From Dactylonectria macrodidyma (Eukaryota; Ascomycota; Sordariomycetes; Hypocreales; Nectriaceae), in NCBI GenBank assembly GCA_020744425.1, contig JAGMUV010000006.1, forward strand, positions 1,240,001 to 1,304,000: a DNA stretch of 64,000 nucleotides, given 5' to 3'. The position numbers and the translations under genes are program-made. The notes below the pieces were generated by a model that was given only the letters and a program-made list of their open reading frames with translations, ran no database searches and was not told the DNA's origin. Of this stretch, positions 10,348-20,427 are shown in pieces (the first letter of the stretch is position 1; every line of letters begins with the position of its first letter).

Positions 10348-12760
10348 TTACTCAATCTCACCTAGAAACTGCGGAAGATTCGCGTCTGTATATGCATTCA
10401 TCTGCAGATCGAAAGGATCCATTGACAAGGTCAAATCTTGATCCTCGAATGAAGAGGCAACTTGGTTCGACATATCCGGCGACACAAGCGCGTCTCCAAA
10501 GAACTGAGCCGAGCCCAATAGGTTGCTCCCGGTGTATTCAACAGCCTCACCATTCCTGGACATAGAAAACGGCCAAGTTTCACTGCCCGCGCCGGCGTCA
10601 GAGGCAGCTGCAGAGGCTACCACGGTTTCATCGGCGACAGGCCGCTGGGGATTCACGGTTGGGTCGACGTCTTCTTCATCTGCCGGCGCAAACGCGTACT
10701 TGGAGCGGCGATGCAGCTTCTCTTGTGCACTGAGAGTCCCCGGAGGAGGCCTTGACATGATTAGCCTCTTGAACATTCTGGCAAGATGTACAACTTACGG
10801 GGTATCCGACAATCGCTCTCGCGTCCCCAGGTGAGGGATTAGTTTCTCAATGTCAGAGATCTGAGATATCAGTACGAATATCGTGACGGACGGATAGCGA
10901 CTTACACATTGACCAACCCATTCGCACCTTTCCTGACTTCGAGCTGCGATACCCAACGCCTCCCACAGTTTCTGCTTCAATTGTGGCAGCGAATGACCCC
11001 CCTCGGGTGGCAGAAGAAAGCACAAATGGTCGATGATTTTGATGCACTGGTAGAGCGCAATCGTCAAAGTTCCCCCTTCTACTGGATGGCGCATTTCCGC
11101 GTGGCCAATGTGAGACCAGAACTCACAGCACCAGACAGCGCTTTCCAGACAGCTCTGCTGACAATAGCCGATATACGCTCGTGGCGTTTGTTCCATTGCG
11201 CTTGCTGATACTGATTCCCTTATCCCGGGTATCAGAAACCGGAAGAGATCGCAGCGGCAGAGGTAGAGCAAGGTGTGGAGGACTATGTAGCCCCGTGCTT
11301 CCTCGGAGTGGCACATGATGATCAATCTTTCGGAATTAAGCTGCAAGTCCTCTGGTAGAGAGGTCTTGAAGGAAATTAGCTCTCGATCAAGGGAGTGTAG
11401 TTCTTCTCGACTCGTATACGGGCTGGCTCCATCAAGGATGACGCGCCGGGTGTATCTAGGTGACAGTCAATGATTGTGTGCGAGCTACCTAGGGGAACTT
11501 GCTAACCTTAATATCCTATCACGAAGGTCGTACATTCGCATTAGGTAGGCAAACACGTTCATGTCGGCGCCAGTGTCGTCCTTGTCGTGTAGAAATTTCA
11601 TCGATGACCTCAACCCAAGCTGAAAGTTGTGATGACTGTTGGGAAGCCTCATGTGCAGCCTACTCGTGGGGCAGACCGTCAGGTCCTCAATGCCCCCGGA
11701 GAACACCTTGTCGAGCCTGTAAATAGACCACATGAGTCGACGGAGTGACTCTTGGGTCACGGCATCCACGGCAGATCTCTCGTAGTTGAGACGTTTGGTA
11801 AAGGCAACCCTAGCCGCGATGGAGAGGAGAACCCAAACATCTCCTGAGAATTTCAACGCGGAACGAAAGCATATGACAAGGACCAGGGCTTGGAGGTTGG
11901 GGATGGAAATGTCACCGATACGGGTGACGAGGTCGTTTTGAACCTCGTCTATCCATCGATTAGAAGCAGAGCTCGCATCCTCATCGTGGGGGGACATCAG
12001 ACGAAGACCTAAGGCACAGATGGCTTTGAGCAAATGTGGTTCAAGATGTCCCCGACTCCATTCGTTGAGTACGGTTGCTCTGTGGAGGAAGAGGCAGTCG
12101 AGAAAATCGGTCTTGTCGAAGTATGTGTGGATGTAGTTTCGAAGATGGTCTTTCTGTTCTAGTTCAAACGAGCTGACTGATGGTTAGTATGCAGTGCTTG
12201 TGTGGCAGTCTATTGACATACCGCTCCGAGTCATGGCTTGGACTGGTCGTAGTCACTAGTGGCTGGATGGGTTCATGGCCTTCTATATGAGTGCTGGCGG
12301 GTGAAATGAGTGCTTCAGGTGTTGTAGCTGCTCGTTCTGTCGTTCTCGGGGCTGGGAAACGACACTCGAGGCCGTGTGAGTCGCATCGTCGACATGGATA
12401 ATCCCCCGAACACTTGGCTTTTGTAGCCCGACATGCCGCACAGGCATGAGAGATGCGTCGACGCTTCGTCCCAGCCTGGGTCAGTTCATGTGAAGAAGTA
12501 TTGACCTCGGGTGGAGAAACGCCATTGACTGTTGTATAACTGCAGACAAAGTCGAGACGCTCGCAGCGCATACATCCAGATGGGCGCCGATCACATTTTA
12601 CCTAACCGGCTCCTTTCAGCATGAACTTCTCTCCAATTCATCAAGAGATAAATAAGTTACAGACCTTGCGGGCTCGGCATTGCTTGCATGCTAGCTGCTT
12701 AGCTGGTGACCCGACCGCTTGGGTTTGGGGGAGTGAGTCGCTTGCTGCTGAGTCCATCAT
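10348..12760 (-). CDS. Transcription factor with tandem Zn2Cys6 clusters
   Basis: This six-exon model encodes about 718 residues. Exons are 12665-12760, 12222-12601, 11507-12172, 10906-11455, 10799-10860 and 10348-10750; the last acceptor could instead be at 10729 (CTCAG), which drops 7 codons. All phases close. The first Zn2Cys6 cluster spans exons 1 and 2: C25-x2-C28-x6-C35-x6-C42-x2-C45-x6-C52. A second complete cluster follows at C86-x2-C89-x6-C96-x5-C102-x2-C105-x6-C112, preceded by a basic stretch TKRRR at 77-81. A fungal-specific transcription factor middle domain spans about 205-345 and includes RRLMWSIYRLDKVFSGG. The C-terminus is acidic and rich in Asp, Gln and Phe, like an activation domain. 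The start ATGATG at 12760 is the first in frame before the cluster. The gene diverges from the sulfatase across a promoter with repeated CCGG elements, suggesting local and perhaps self-regulation. Function is inferred. Confidence 0.85.
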
Positions 12761-13105
12761 ATGTCCTTCAGTCCGACGGTGAGTACGAGATCCGGCAATG
12801 GTGCGAGTTTCGGGGAGTTCAACGGGGAGTTCATCGGGGTGGATCCTGTTATGAATACCCGTCGTCCTATCACGTCATTCCCGTGAGGATGGTGTTGGAG
12901 CGAGATCCGGAGCTATGGGGAAAACGACATCCGGATCTACTGATTTGAGGTACGACATCCGGCCACACAAACGTTCGATGATCGGGGATCGAGGAGATCA
13001 AAATTGAATACAGATTACTTTCCGTATTTAACAAAATACCCAAGCCAATTGTAATCCCATCACCTCATTCCCTCTTACAAGTCGTCAGCTTCGGTTCGGA
13101 ACAAA
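12761..13105. promoter_or_regulatory. Shared divergent promoter of the tandem-zinc-cluster factor and the sulfatase
   Basis: This 345-bp region lies between two divergent start codons. It contains four same-orientation copies of the 11-mer ACGA(G/C)ATCCGG: 12785-12795 (ACGAGATCCGG), 12900-12910 (GCGAGATCCGG), 12924-12934 and 12952-12962 (both ACGACATCCGG). The third extends to the palindrome ATCCGGAT (12929-12936). CGG/CCG triplets are the known half-sites of Zn2Cys6 factors. I infer that these are operator sites for the adjacent regulator. Confidence 0.55.
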
Positions 13106-14665
13106 ATGCCTCCACACCAGCTTCCGGCAAAACCATTGCCACTCAAGGTCGACTCCAAAAATGGAGGTAATAGGCCTAATTACATTATTTTCATGCCTGA
13201 TCAACTCCGATTTGACTCTCTTGGATGCACAGCTGGCCCCGAGTCAGGCATTCAAACGCCCAACATTGATGCCTTTGCTGCCCGCGGGAGCCTCTTCACC
13301 AATTGTTTCACACAAGCCTCGGTCTGCTCTCAGTCGCGATGCAGCATGTTCACCGGCACATATCCGCACGTCAGCGGCCACCGGAGTCTCGACAACCTCA
13401 TCAAGCCGTGGGAACCCAACATCTTCCGGAGTCTCAAAGAATTCGGCTACCACGTTGCCTGTCTTGCGCCGCGTGGCGATACGTTTGCGCCGACGGTAAC
13501 TGAGCTGAGCGTCACAGAATATGGCTTCCTCGAGACGCCAGAGTATTTCCCCAACTTTGGACGCGGCGGCGGCGAGAAAGATGAGAGCATTTGGGCCCGG
13601 CTATTCTACCGAGGGCTGCGAGATGCAGATCACGCCTCCGACTACGATGAGGCTGTTGTGAGGTCAGCATTGACTTGGCTGGACTGTCCTCCGAAAGACA
13701 AGCCTTGGGTGCTCTTCATGCCATTGATCTTCCCCCACTGCCCCTTTCAAGTGGAGGAGCCGTACTTTTCCATGTACGATCGCACCAAGATCCCCGGGAT
13801 CGAGGCTCTCCCGGAGAAAAGAGTCGGCTATGAACCGCGGTACATGAAGTCAATCCGCGAGTGTTACGGAACTGCCAGAGCAACACCGGAAATTTGGAAG
13901 GAGATCAAGGCCACTTACTACGGCATGATTTCGCGGCTCGACGATCAGTTTGGGCGCGTGATGAAGCGCGTAGATGAACTGGGGCTCTGGAAGGACACCG
14001 TTACTATGTTTTATACGGACCATGGCGAGTATCTCGGAGACCATGGCCTGATTGAGAAGTGGCCGTCAGGGCTTTCAGAGACCCTGGTTCACGAACCGCT
14101 CATCATTGGCGGCGCAGGATTGCCCGAGGGCAAAAAGATCTATGCAATGACAGAAATGGTCGACTTGGTTCCGACGATGCTGGAGATATCTGGAATCGGA
14201 GAGACATTTTCCCATAACGGCCTTTCCTGGATTCCACTGCTTTGCGGTGACGCAACAGAGCATAAGAAATACGCATTTTCCGAGGGCGGGTTTCTCACCT
14301 CAGAAGAGCCTCTGCTAGAGCAGGCTCCGTACCCATACGACTTGAAAGCCGGTCTACAACATGAGGATACAACCCTCGTAGGCAAGGCGATATCGTTGCG
14401 CGATAAGAGTTGGACATATGTGTATCGGCTGTATGAGCCGGCTGAGTTGTGTCATCGCCAGAACGACCCCTGCGAGCTGCACAACCTCGCCCAGGATCCC
14501 GAACACAAGGAACTTGTCGATCGACTCGAAAGTGTTATCATGAAGTGGTTACTGGAAGGGGCAGATGTGATGCCTTGGACGCCTGACCCGCGATTCCCCG
14601 AGGTCAAGTTGAAGACACCGAGAGAACAGATGGAGGAGAGATTGAAACATGTGCACGAAAAATGA
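13106..14665 (+). CDS. Type I sulfatase / phosphonate monoester hydrolase superfamily enzyme
   Basis: This is a single-exon gene of 519 residues with the alkaline-phosphatase-superfamily sulfatase layout. The N-terminal metal-binding segment is NYIIFMPDQLRFDSLGC with D32 and Q33. The active-site signature is C74-S-Q-S-R78 followed by CSMFTGTYPHVSGHR. A later metal site, FYTDHGEYLGDHGL, lies at about residue 300, and a C-terminal Pfam-typical segment DPCELHNLAQDPEH is also present. In these enzymes the signature Cys is converted to formylglycine. Here the canonical proline of C-x-P-S-R is glutamine, a variant seen in some members, so activity is still likely. There is no signal peptide, which suggests an intracellular enzyme. 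Likely substrates are sulfate or phosphate/phosphonate monoesters used as nutrients. The gene is divergent from the tandem-zinc-cluster regulator, which is the natural candidate for its control. Confidence 0.9.
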   Translation: MPPHQLPAKPLPLKVDSKNGGNRPNYIIFMPDQLRFDSLGCTAGPESGIQTPNIDAFAARGSLFTNCFTQASVCSQSRCSMFTGTYPHVSGHRSLDNLIKPWEPNIFRSLKEFGYHVACLAPRGDTFAPTVTELSVTEYGFLETPEYFPNFGRGGGEKDESIWARLFYRGLRDADHASDYDEAVVRSALTWLDCPPKDKPWVLFMPLIFPHCPFQVEEPYFSMYDRTKIPGIEALPEKRVGYEPRYMKSIRECYGTARATPEIWKEIKATYYGMISRLDDQFGRVMKRVDELGLWKDTVTMFYTDHGEYLGDHGLIEKWPSGLSETLVHEPLIIGGAGLPEGKKIYAMTEMVDLVPTMLEISGIGETFSHNGLSWIPLLCGDATEHKKYAFSEGGFLTSEEPLLEQAPYPYDLKAGLQHEDTTLVGKAISLRDKSWTYVYRLYEPAELCHRQNDPCELHNLAQDPEHKELVDRLESVIMKWLLEGADVMPWTPDPRFPEVKLKTPREQMEERLKHVHEK

Positions 14666-15642
14666 GGGTTAAAACGTCAGATGAAGTTGACCATGAAACT
14701 ATAGTATATGCATGATGGCTAGAGGCCGATGCGCCACGTGGTTTTTTCAGAAGCCTTCTACAAGCATGAAATGTGGGATAGATAGGGAAACTAATTTCGT
14801 TAGAATTATTCATGAGCAAAGTATCATGAAAACCCTCATTCATTGACTAAAATGACTAACCCTCTACCAACGGCAAATGTCTAGCACGATGGATGCCAGC
14901 CCCGCTGATGAAGCGACTCCTCTCATCTTGCCTCATCTTGCCTTTGAAGCCTAGTCCCATCACATTGCATCTCGCCTCGGGCCTTACCTCGACCTGCATC
15001 CGACTTTCCTGTATTCAGGCATCCAAACTAGCCGACGTAGTAAATTAGTCACAGGCACAGTCCAATGCTTCTGACCCGCCTGATATGATCACTGTGCGGC
15101 AAAACCTCAGCGGGAGATTGACGATGTGGAGTAAATTGTGGAGTAAATGGACCAGTGTTAGGTACATAAGCTAATTTTTCAGAATTAAATTCGCCTTCGG
15201 GCATTTGGTCTATTGAAACGATACGTGAGTTTTCCTTCAAAGTCGCATGTTCGAACCACACTAACATCGCCACAGAGAGAAGATGTAAGGATCCGCCTCT
15301 AGCCCAACGCTCGATTCCCGGACTAACTTGTCTTCAGTAGCATGGCCCCTGCACTAAGGATGACACATGTAATCAAAGAGATGCTTCAAATTTTTTATTT
15401 TATTTTTTTTGCGCCCCCCGATCGCTCTTTTAGAGCTCAGGCACAGAGCGAGCGTGTTGTGATTTATGCCAAAATGGGTGCCTTAGGCGAGCATTCGAGT
15501 TCTTGTGACAGTCAACACATTGCGGCACGTGACTCTACTCTGCGAAAGTCACGCCCCTTGCCTCCCGCGAATCGTTCATCGTGCTTAGTAGACACCGCCC
15601 TCTTCCAGACCTTTCGGCAATCTCGACTTAGAGGAAGAATAT
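14666..15642. other. Intergenic
   Basis: This 1-kb spacer lies downstream of the sulfatase. It includes an AT-rich homopolymer-like tract (tttttattttattttttttgcgcccccc, near 15390-15418). No gene was recognised; the far end may include lost upstream parts of the decayed gene that follows. Confidence 0.5.
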
Positions 15643-16827
15643 ATGATTGACGGGAAGAGCCACGTCCAGCTCGCATGGTATAGCGACGCTCGGTCAGTTG
15701 AAGAATTGCCAAACAACGTCCAGGATATCGCCAGATTTCAACAGAGATTGGCCACAGCAGTAACAGAACTAGTCGAATATCCTGCCCGAATACCTTCTTC
15801 GGAATTCAAGAAGTTGGTTCGAAATGAAAGGGCCATGGGAACAGCCTTGTTACCATCTTCAATGTCAGCCGAGCTTCAACACTTGCAACCCTCATCCTCC
15901 AGAAAATCCCCTACTATGTTCAGAGAGTGCTCGGGAAGATTCAACCGACGTTCGACGATCTTCTCGCGATGCCTAAACCAGAGCCAGATCAGACAAATGT
16001 TGGCTTGTTTATTTCGATGGCACGGTTCGATGGGAAATGGCAGAGCCTGCCGAAAATCGTTGCAAGACTGGCCGGATAATTCGTCGCGGGCAGTATGTAG
16101 GCTCTTATGTTGATTACCGTGGTGGAGGGGTGCGTCTCGACCGACACACCCGGGCAGCTATCTCAAAAAGAAGCAGCGAAGTCAAACAGCGTCATCATGC
16201 AGAGCTTTGCAAAGAAGGGACTAAGGCGAACCTTCGGATCTTGGCCGTTTTTTTATTGTGATACTCATATCAAGCCATATATTCCCATTGTGGAAGCCAT
16301 CTTCATGGCCTTGAATGGGACTTTCCTGGGGCAAGACAGAATAAGTGAATATAACCCGCAAGCCTGTTACGATCTCTACGACAGGATTCGAGGGAGAGCA
16401 AGAGCTGCTAGCTCGACAGCATATCTGGACGCAGGATGAAGATGAGACTCTGAGGGCCGAATGCAAGGCGGACATGAAATTGGTGGAAATTTTTGCCGAG
16501 CATTTCCCAAAACTGACTGCCCAAATGCTCAGGGAACGAGTTGCGCTTTTGAATTCAAATGAATGTAGAGAGAGGAGGCAAGCACGAGGCACAAAGGAAC
16601 GAACCAGCAAGGCGCCTAGCTGGACAGATGACGAAATTCAAGTCTTGAGGAATGGGATAATCGCCAAGCAAACAGCGAAAGCCTTAGTTCTTCTCTTGCC
16701 TCAGCGGACCGTTACATCAGTCAGGACTAAGATGACATGGCTAAAAAAGACATCAGATGGTCGAGGTCCACTGGAGCCTGCACCTGCAAGCTCATCGAAC
16801 AGTTCTGTTATTCTGGCTAGGTCATAA
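15643..16827 (+). pseudogene. Decayed GIY-YIG-like / SANT-like fungal gene
   Basis: Several overlapping coding-like segments on plus lie in successive different frames, with no room for introns between them. Frame a holds 15643 to about 15830. The next frame, about 15830-16075, reads FNVSRASTLATLILQKIPYY and onwards. The third frame, about 16075-16240, contains RRGQYVGSYVDYRGGGVRL and RHHAELCKEG. The frame after that, about 16240-16400, reads YIPIVEAIFMALNGTFLG. The final frame, about 16400-16827, holds two W-T-x-D-E-like repeats (IWTQDEDETL, SWTDDEIQVL) followed by helices. The GQYVGS element and the PY.P.VEAIFM block resemble a fungal-specific GIY-YIG-like family, and the tail looks SANT/Myb-like. 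At least three frameshifts are needed to join them, so I call a relic. The exact ends are uncertain, and sequencing errors are the main alternative. Confidence 0.45.
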
Positions 16828-17374
16828 CAAAGTCGGGGCCTGGAGTAGAGGCGGCCCATGGGCCGTTGAATGATATATTTTAGAGTCTTGACATCCCATG
16901 TCGCTGGAAGGGGCACCAAGCAAAAGATGATGCAGTAATCAATTGGTCTTGCTCGCGTGAACCCGCTTTCTACAAATATTACTCTTCCACATCTACACTC
17001 GCAACTGAGAATGGGGAGCCTCATTGCCAGTATACGGGATTTTATACTAGGTGAAGATTTCAGGCCATACTTCGCTCGTCGACGAACCGATTATATTTTA
17101 GGTAGCTAGTAACCTTTAGGAATCAAAGCTGCGAGAGGCAGAAAATGGAAAATTCTGGTCAGGGTTGAATCCAGAAACTCTTGGTTAGTTTTTTAATAGT
17201 AACAGATCATTAGCCCGCTTGTGTTTAAATGATTCAAGCTCCTGGAATATTTAGGATATTTTATATTAGAGCTTTATTACTAAATAAAGCTCAATATCAT
17301 ATATTAACTCTAAGACACCTCAACGTACAAGCTTCCTCCATCATCCACTCTGTCCGCAGTCTCCAGTTCAGCAC
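16828..17374. other. AT-rich intergenic island with hairpin
   Basis: This spacer lies between the decayed gene and the 3' end of the secreted hydrophobic protein gene. The part from 17100 to 17320 is very AT-rich (TTTAAAT, TATATTAGAGC, AATATCATATATTAA). It resembles sequence left by repeat-induced point mutation, although I could not identify the original repeat. Confidence 0.5.
17269..17292. repeat. Perfect inverted repeat, 10-bp arms and 4-nt loop
   Basis: GAGCTTTATT at 17269-17278 pairs with AATAAAGCTC at 17283-17292 around the loop ACTA. It lies about 80 bp beyond the stop of the gene at 17375-18162 (minus). It may be a terminator or polyadenylation-region hairpin, or a remnant of an AT-rich repeat. 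Confidence 0.6.
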
Positions 17375-18162
17375 TTAGGCGAAAATGGTAGTGGGGAGTC
17401 TGAGGCTGGCAAGGAGGCTGACAATAGGGCTCAGGACGGGGACAAGAACGCCAGTGACGGTGGCCAGAAGAGGGGTGAGGGCAGCGATCAAGGCAGGGAC
17501 AATGGCGGAGACGAGACCAATGACGAGGATGATCAGACTGTTCAGGATGGAGAAGACCGATTGGAGGAGGGAAGTGAGCTGAGGCTTGAGGCCAGTGACG
17601 TTGACAATGGTTCGGACGTTGGCAAGAACAACGGAGACAATATCAACAACAAGCTTGACAAGCGTGGTGACTTCTCCTTCTGTGGCGTCAAGGGCACCGG
17701 TAACGGTACCAGTGAGAGCGGTAACGACCTCGCCGATCAAGCTGCGGGTGTCCTGGACAAGGGGAACAGCGGCATCGACGCACTGTTCAACGGTAAGTTT
17801 GCCAGCGTCAACCTGGCCAGCAAGGGTCTCTTGAAAGACATTGTTAGCTTCATTTTGAATATAGTCGGGTATGATTGTGTCTTACGGAAAGTAGAAGACT
17901 GGGCCTTGAGATCGTCCAGAAGGTTGGTGAGAGTGGAGATCAGGTCCCCGACAGTGCTAAGCCCGACGGAGCGCTTTCCGGCAACGGCGGTGATACCGCC
18001 GACTTCAACATCCGCAGTGACGTCGACATTGGCGACCTTGCTCACGCCGTCCTTGATGCCGCCAACCTGGTGAACAACGATGTCCTTCGCCTCGCCGATG
18101 ATGGGAGCCGCAAAAGCGGACAGAGCCATGGTGGCGACGGTGGTGAAGAAAGTGGCCTTCAT
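17375..18162 (-). CDS. Secreted hydrophobic cell-surface protein, function unknown
   Basis: This is a two-exon gene: 17886-18162 and 17375-17829. The intron 17830-17885 has donor GTAAGA, branch GCTAAC and acceptor TTCAAG. The product has 243 residues. Residues 1-18 are a clear signal peptide (MKATFFTTVATMALSAFA). Residues 19-95 are polar, with repeated short Val/Asp/Gly strands (VSKVANVDVTADVEVGG). A segment with the only internal Cys follows, near TVEQCVDAAVPLVQ. From about residue 125 to the end the protein is almost continuously hydrophobic, in Leu/Ile/Val/Ala-rich amphipathic-looking helices that end LLASLRLPTTIFA. This recalls hydrophobic-surface-binding or hydrophobin-like wall proteins, but the hydrophobin Cys pattern is absent and I cannot name a family. 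Three 14-bp tandem repeats sit just upstream of the start. Confidence 0.7.
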
Positions 18163-18205
18163 TTTGAAAGAGTTAAGAGGTGGAAGGTAAAAAGTGCAAA
18201 TGTGG

Positions 18206-18247
18206 TTTAAAAAGAGTGTTTTAAAGAGAGTGTTTTAAAGGGAGTGT
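18206..18247. repeat. Three tandem copies of a 14-bp unit (TTTAAA..GAGTGT)
   Basis: The copies are TTTAAAAAGAGTGT (18206-18219), TTTAAAGAGAGTGT (18220-18233) and TTTAAAGGGAGTGT (18234-18247). They lie 44-85 bp upstream of the start codon of the secreted hydrophobic protein gene, in its core promoter or 5' leader. Confidence 0.85.
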
Positions 18248-20427
18248 TGGAATGAATGTGGTTGTTGGATGTACTGAGGATGGGGAGAGAAAGATGCTTG
18301 AAGGACTACTGAGGATGTTTATATGAATGCCAGCACCTCCTTTACTTCATGCCATACAGCAACGATGATGCCGCCTGATCGATGGTTCAGGAGCTAGTTA
18401 CCACAAAGGAGGAATACCACCATCCACGCGGATCGTTCTCTCGGCAAGTACTGTAGCAAATGGTGACATGCTTGCAACAGCCTGACAACCCCCACAAAGC
18501 CTTTCCCCATTTACCAGACGTCGAGTCGATCGACGGGCTAAGGATAGGGCACGGATCCATGAGGTGGGATGATCATTGACCTGAACGGGCTTAATCAACC
18601 ACGAGGGGGCGTTCAAGTGCCGTGCTCGCCCAGCGCAACGGCACTGACCGCCTAAAAGCCGTTTATGTTGGGCGTAGTTTCGCGGGCTAGGCTACTAGGT
18701 GCGTTTCACAAGCGGCATTCTGATGCCATCCTCATTCCTTAGTTGTCGTTCTATTTGGAATTAGCGGCACGCTGGCTTCATAGTCTGCTCCCCTATTGAG
18801 GAACAACGTTGCAATACACTCAGATCAGGCTCACGACGATGCTACGCTGTAATACCTGAAAACGATCGAGTCAGCCAGTCTTGAAACTTGAAGCTCCGGG
18901 AGTCCGGGTATTTGGTTCCAATACCCACATCATCAACTAGTGACGATGACAGCTTGCCAAGGCACCAACCATTAGGGAAATTTACATGGGCTTGGCCAGC
19001 TTAATTATGGGGGTTTGAAACGTCTGAAGTGTCTTATCTGAGAGGTAGCTTGGGGCATCAGCTTATGGCCTTGTTGATCGCAACACAGCTCATTCATTAT
19101 CGTGCGATGGAGATGGCCTCCTCCAATTACTATCCGTGCTCCCTGCCACATGGAAACAATCGAAGGCTGGGTCTAAAATCTTGGACAAGCCACTTAAAGT
19201 CATGACCCAGGGGAAAGCATTTGTATGGGAGCCTTCGATAGCTAAGGCTATCGTCGGGGCACATTAATGTGTTCTTTCTCCTAAGACTCTCTGCCTCAGG
19301 TCCGAGTCAAGGAGAAATTAGAGTCAGTGACTACCATCGAGTTAGTCGATCGAAATTTAGAACGGTGTTGATGTTGGTGCTGTGCCGCCAGAAAAGGAAA
19401 TTACCTCCCTTTAGCTTCGCCTGTTTGGGAATGATGTTCAAAAAACTGTTACATCTGGGGGCCCCACTGCCGATCTCAAGACACCGCTAGTAACTGACAT
19501 GTCAATGCAACGGTGACAGGCGCGTATGTCGTCATCGTGTCGAGTCATGGTAATTAATCGAAAAGAAGAATACCCCCCCCCCTTTGACCTACTCTGTCAA
19601 TATTCAGGATTCAAAGAGACAGCGGCAGCCACGGCGATATGTAGCTCTTCTTTTCTTCAAACTCGTCGACAATTCCACCCTACGGATCTCTACGACACCC
19701 CATGCATCTCCTTAGGAACAACCAGCGTATTTGTCGGGCGGCGAGACACTCTTGGGATCCGCTGTCTCTTGTCTCCCAGCGGCGGAGGGTCGGTAGACGT
19801 TTTCGTAGATTTTCCAAATTCTGACTCGTTGCAGGGTTCTGCTGATGCTTTACCTACCACCAGCGATCAACGAGTAATAGAAACGGAAAAAAAGACACTT
19901 CCGATATCATCCTCACCTTCTCTATCACATTCACGAGCCACCCAAAGGTCACTGAGAACTCACTTATAAGTAACTGTTCAGCAAGAAAGCACATTGACGT
20001 TGAGCAGAGGTGAGACCACCTAGTCAAGGAGATGTACGTCGTATCAATAGACAGATGCTTACCAGCTGGTTTCTCGATAACGCCAACCTTTTCTATGGCT
20101 TGAAATCTGCAACGAATATTACATACACGTGGAGCAAGTGAAAAGGTTGTTTGTTTATGAATTCCGCAAAATGATGCGAATTTTGATTGTGGGAAAAGAG
20201 ATGACAATCTTAACATCTCGCTCTAGTCTAATTCTAAAAGAAAAAACAATCCTTGCTTGTACTGTACACTTGAAAACCTTCAACACCTCGATTCTTCAGA
20301 GGCCAGCTCTCTGGAATGAAGCAGTTGGAACTGCCGAGCTCGACACCTGGTACAAAGACTCTCTCAACTTCTCGCTGCATGGCTCCTCAAACGGCTCGCT
20401 TGCACTCCAATGTTCGAGTTGACCTGT
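18248..20427. other. Intergenic
   Basis: This 2.2-kb spacer lies between the secreted hydrophobic protein promoter and the 3' end of the dioxygenase gene. No coding pattern was recognised. A C-rich run (tacccccccccc) near 19570 is the only low-complexity tract. Confidence 0.5.

Noticed and set aside
10778..10798. 21-bp intron in the zinc-cluster factor gene
   Set aside because: Too short to splice; longer alternatives ending at 10751 or 10730 use the same donor, keep frame and have a branch-like CTAAT.
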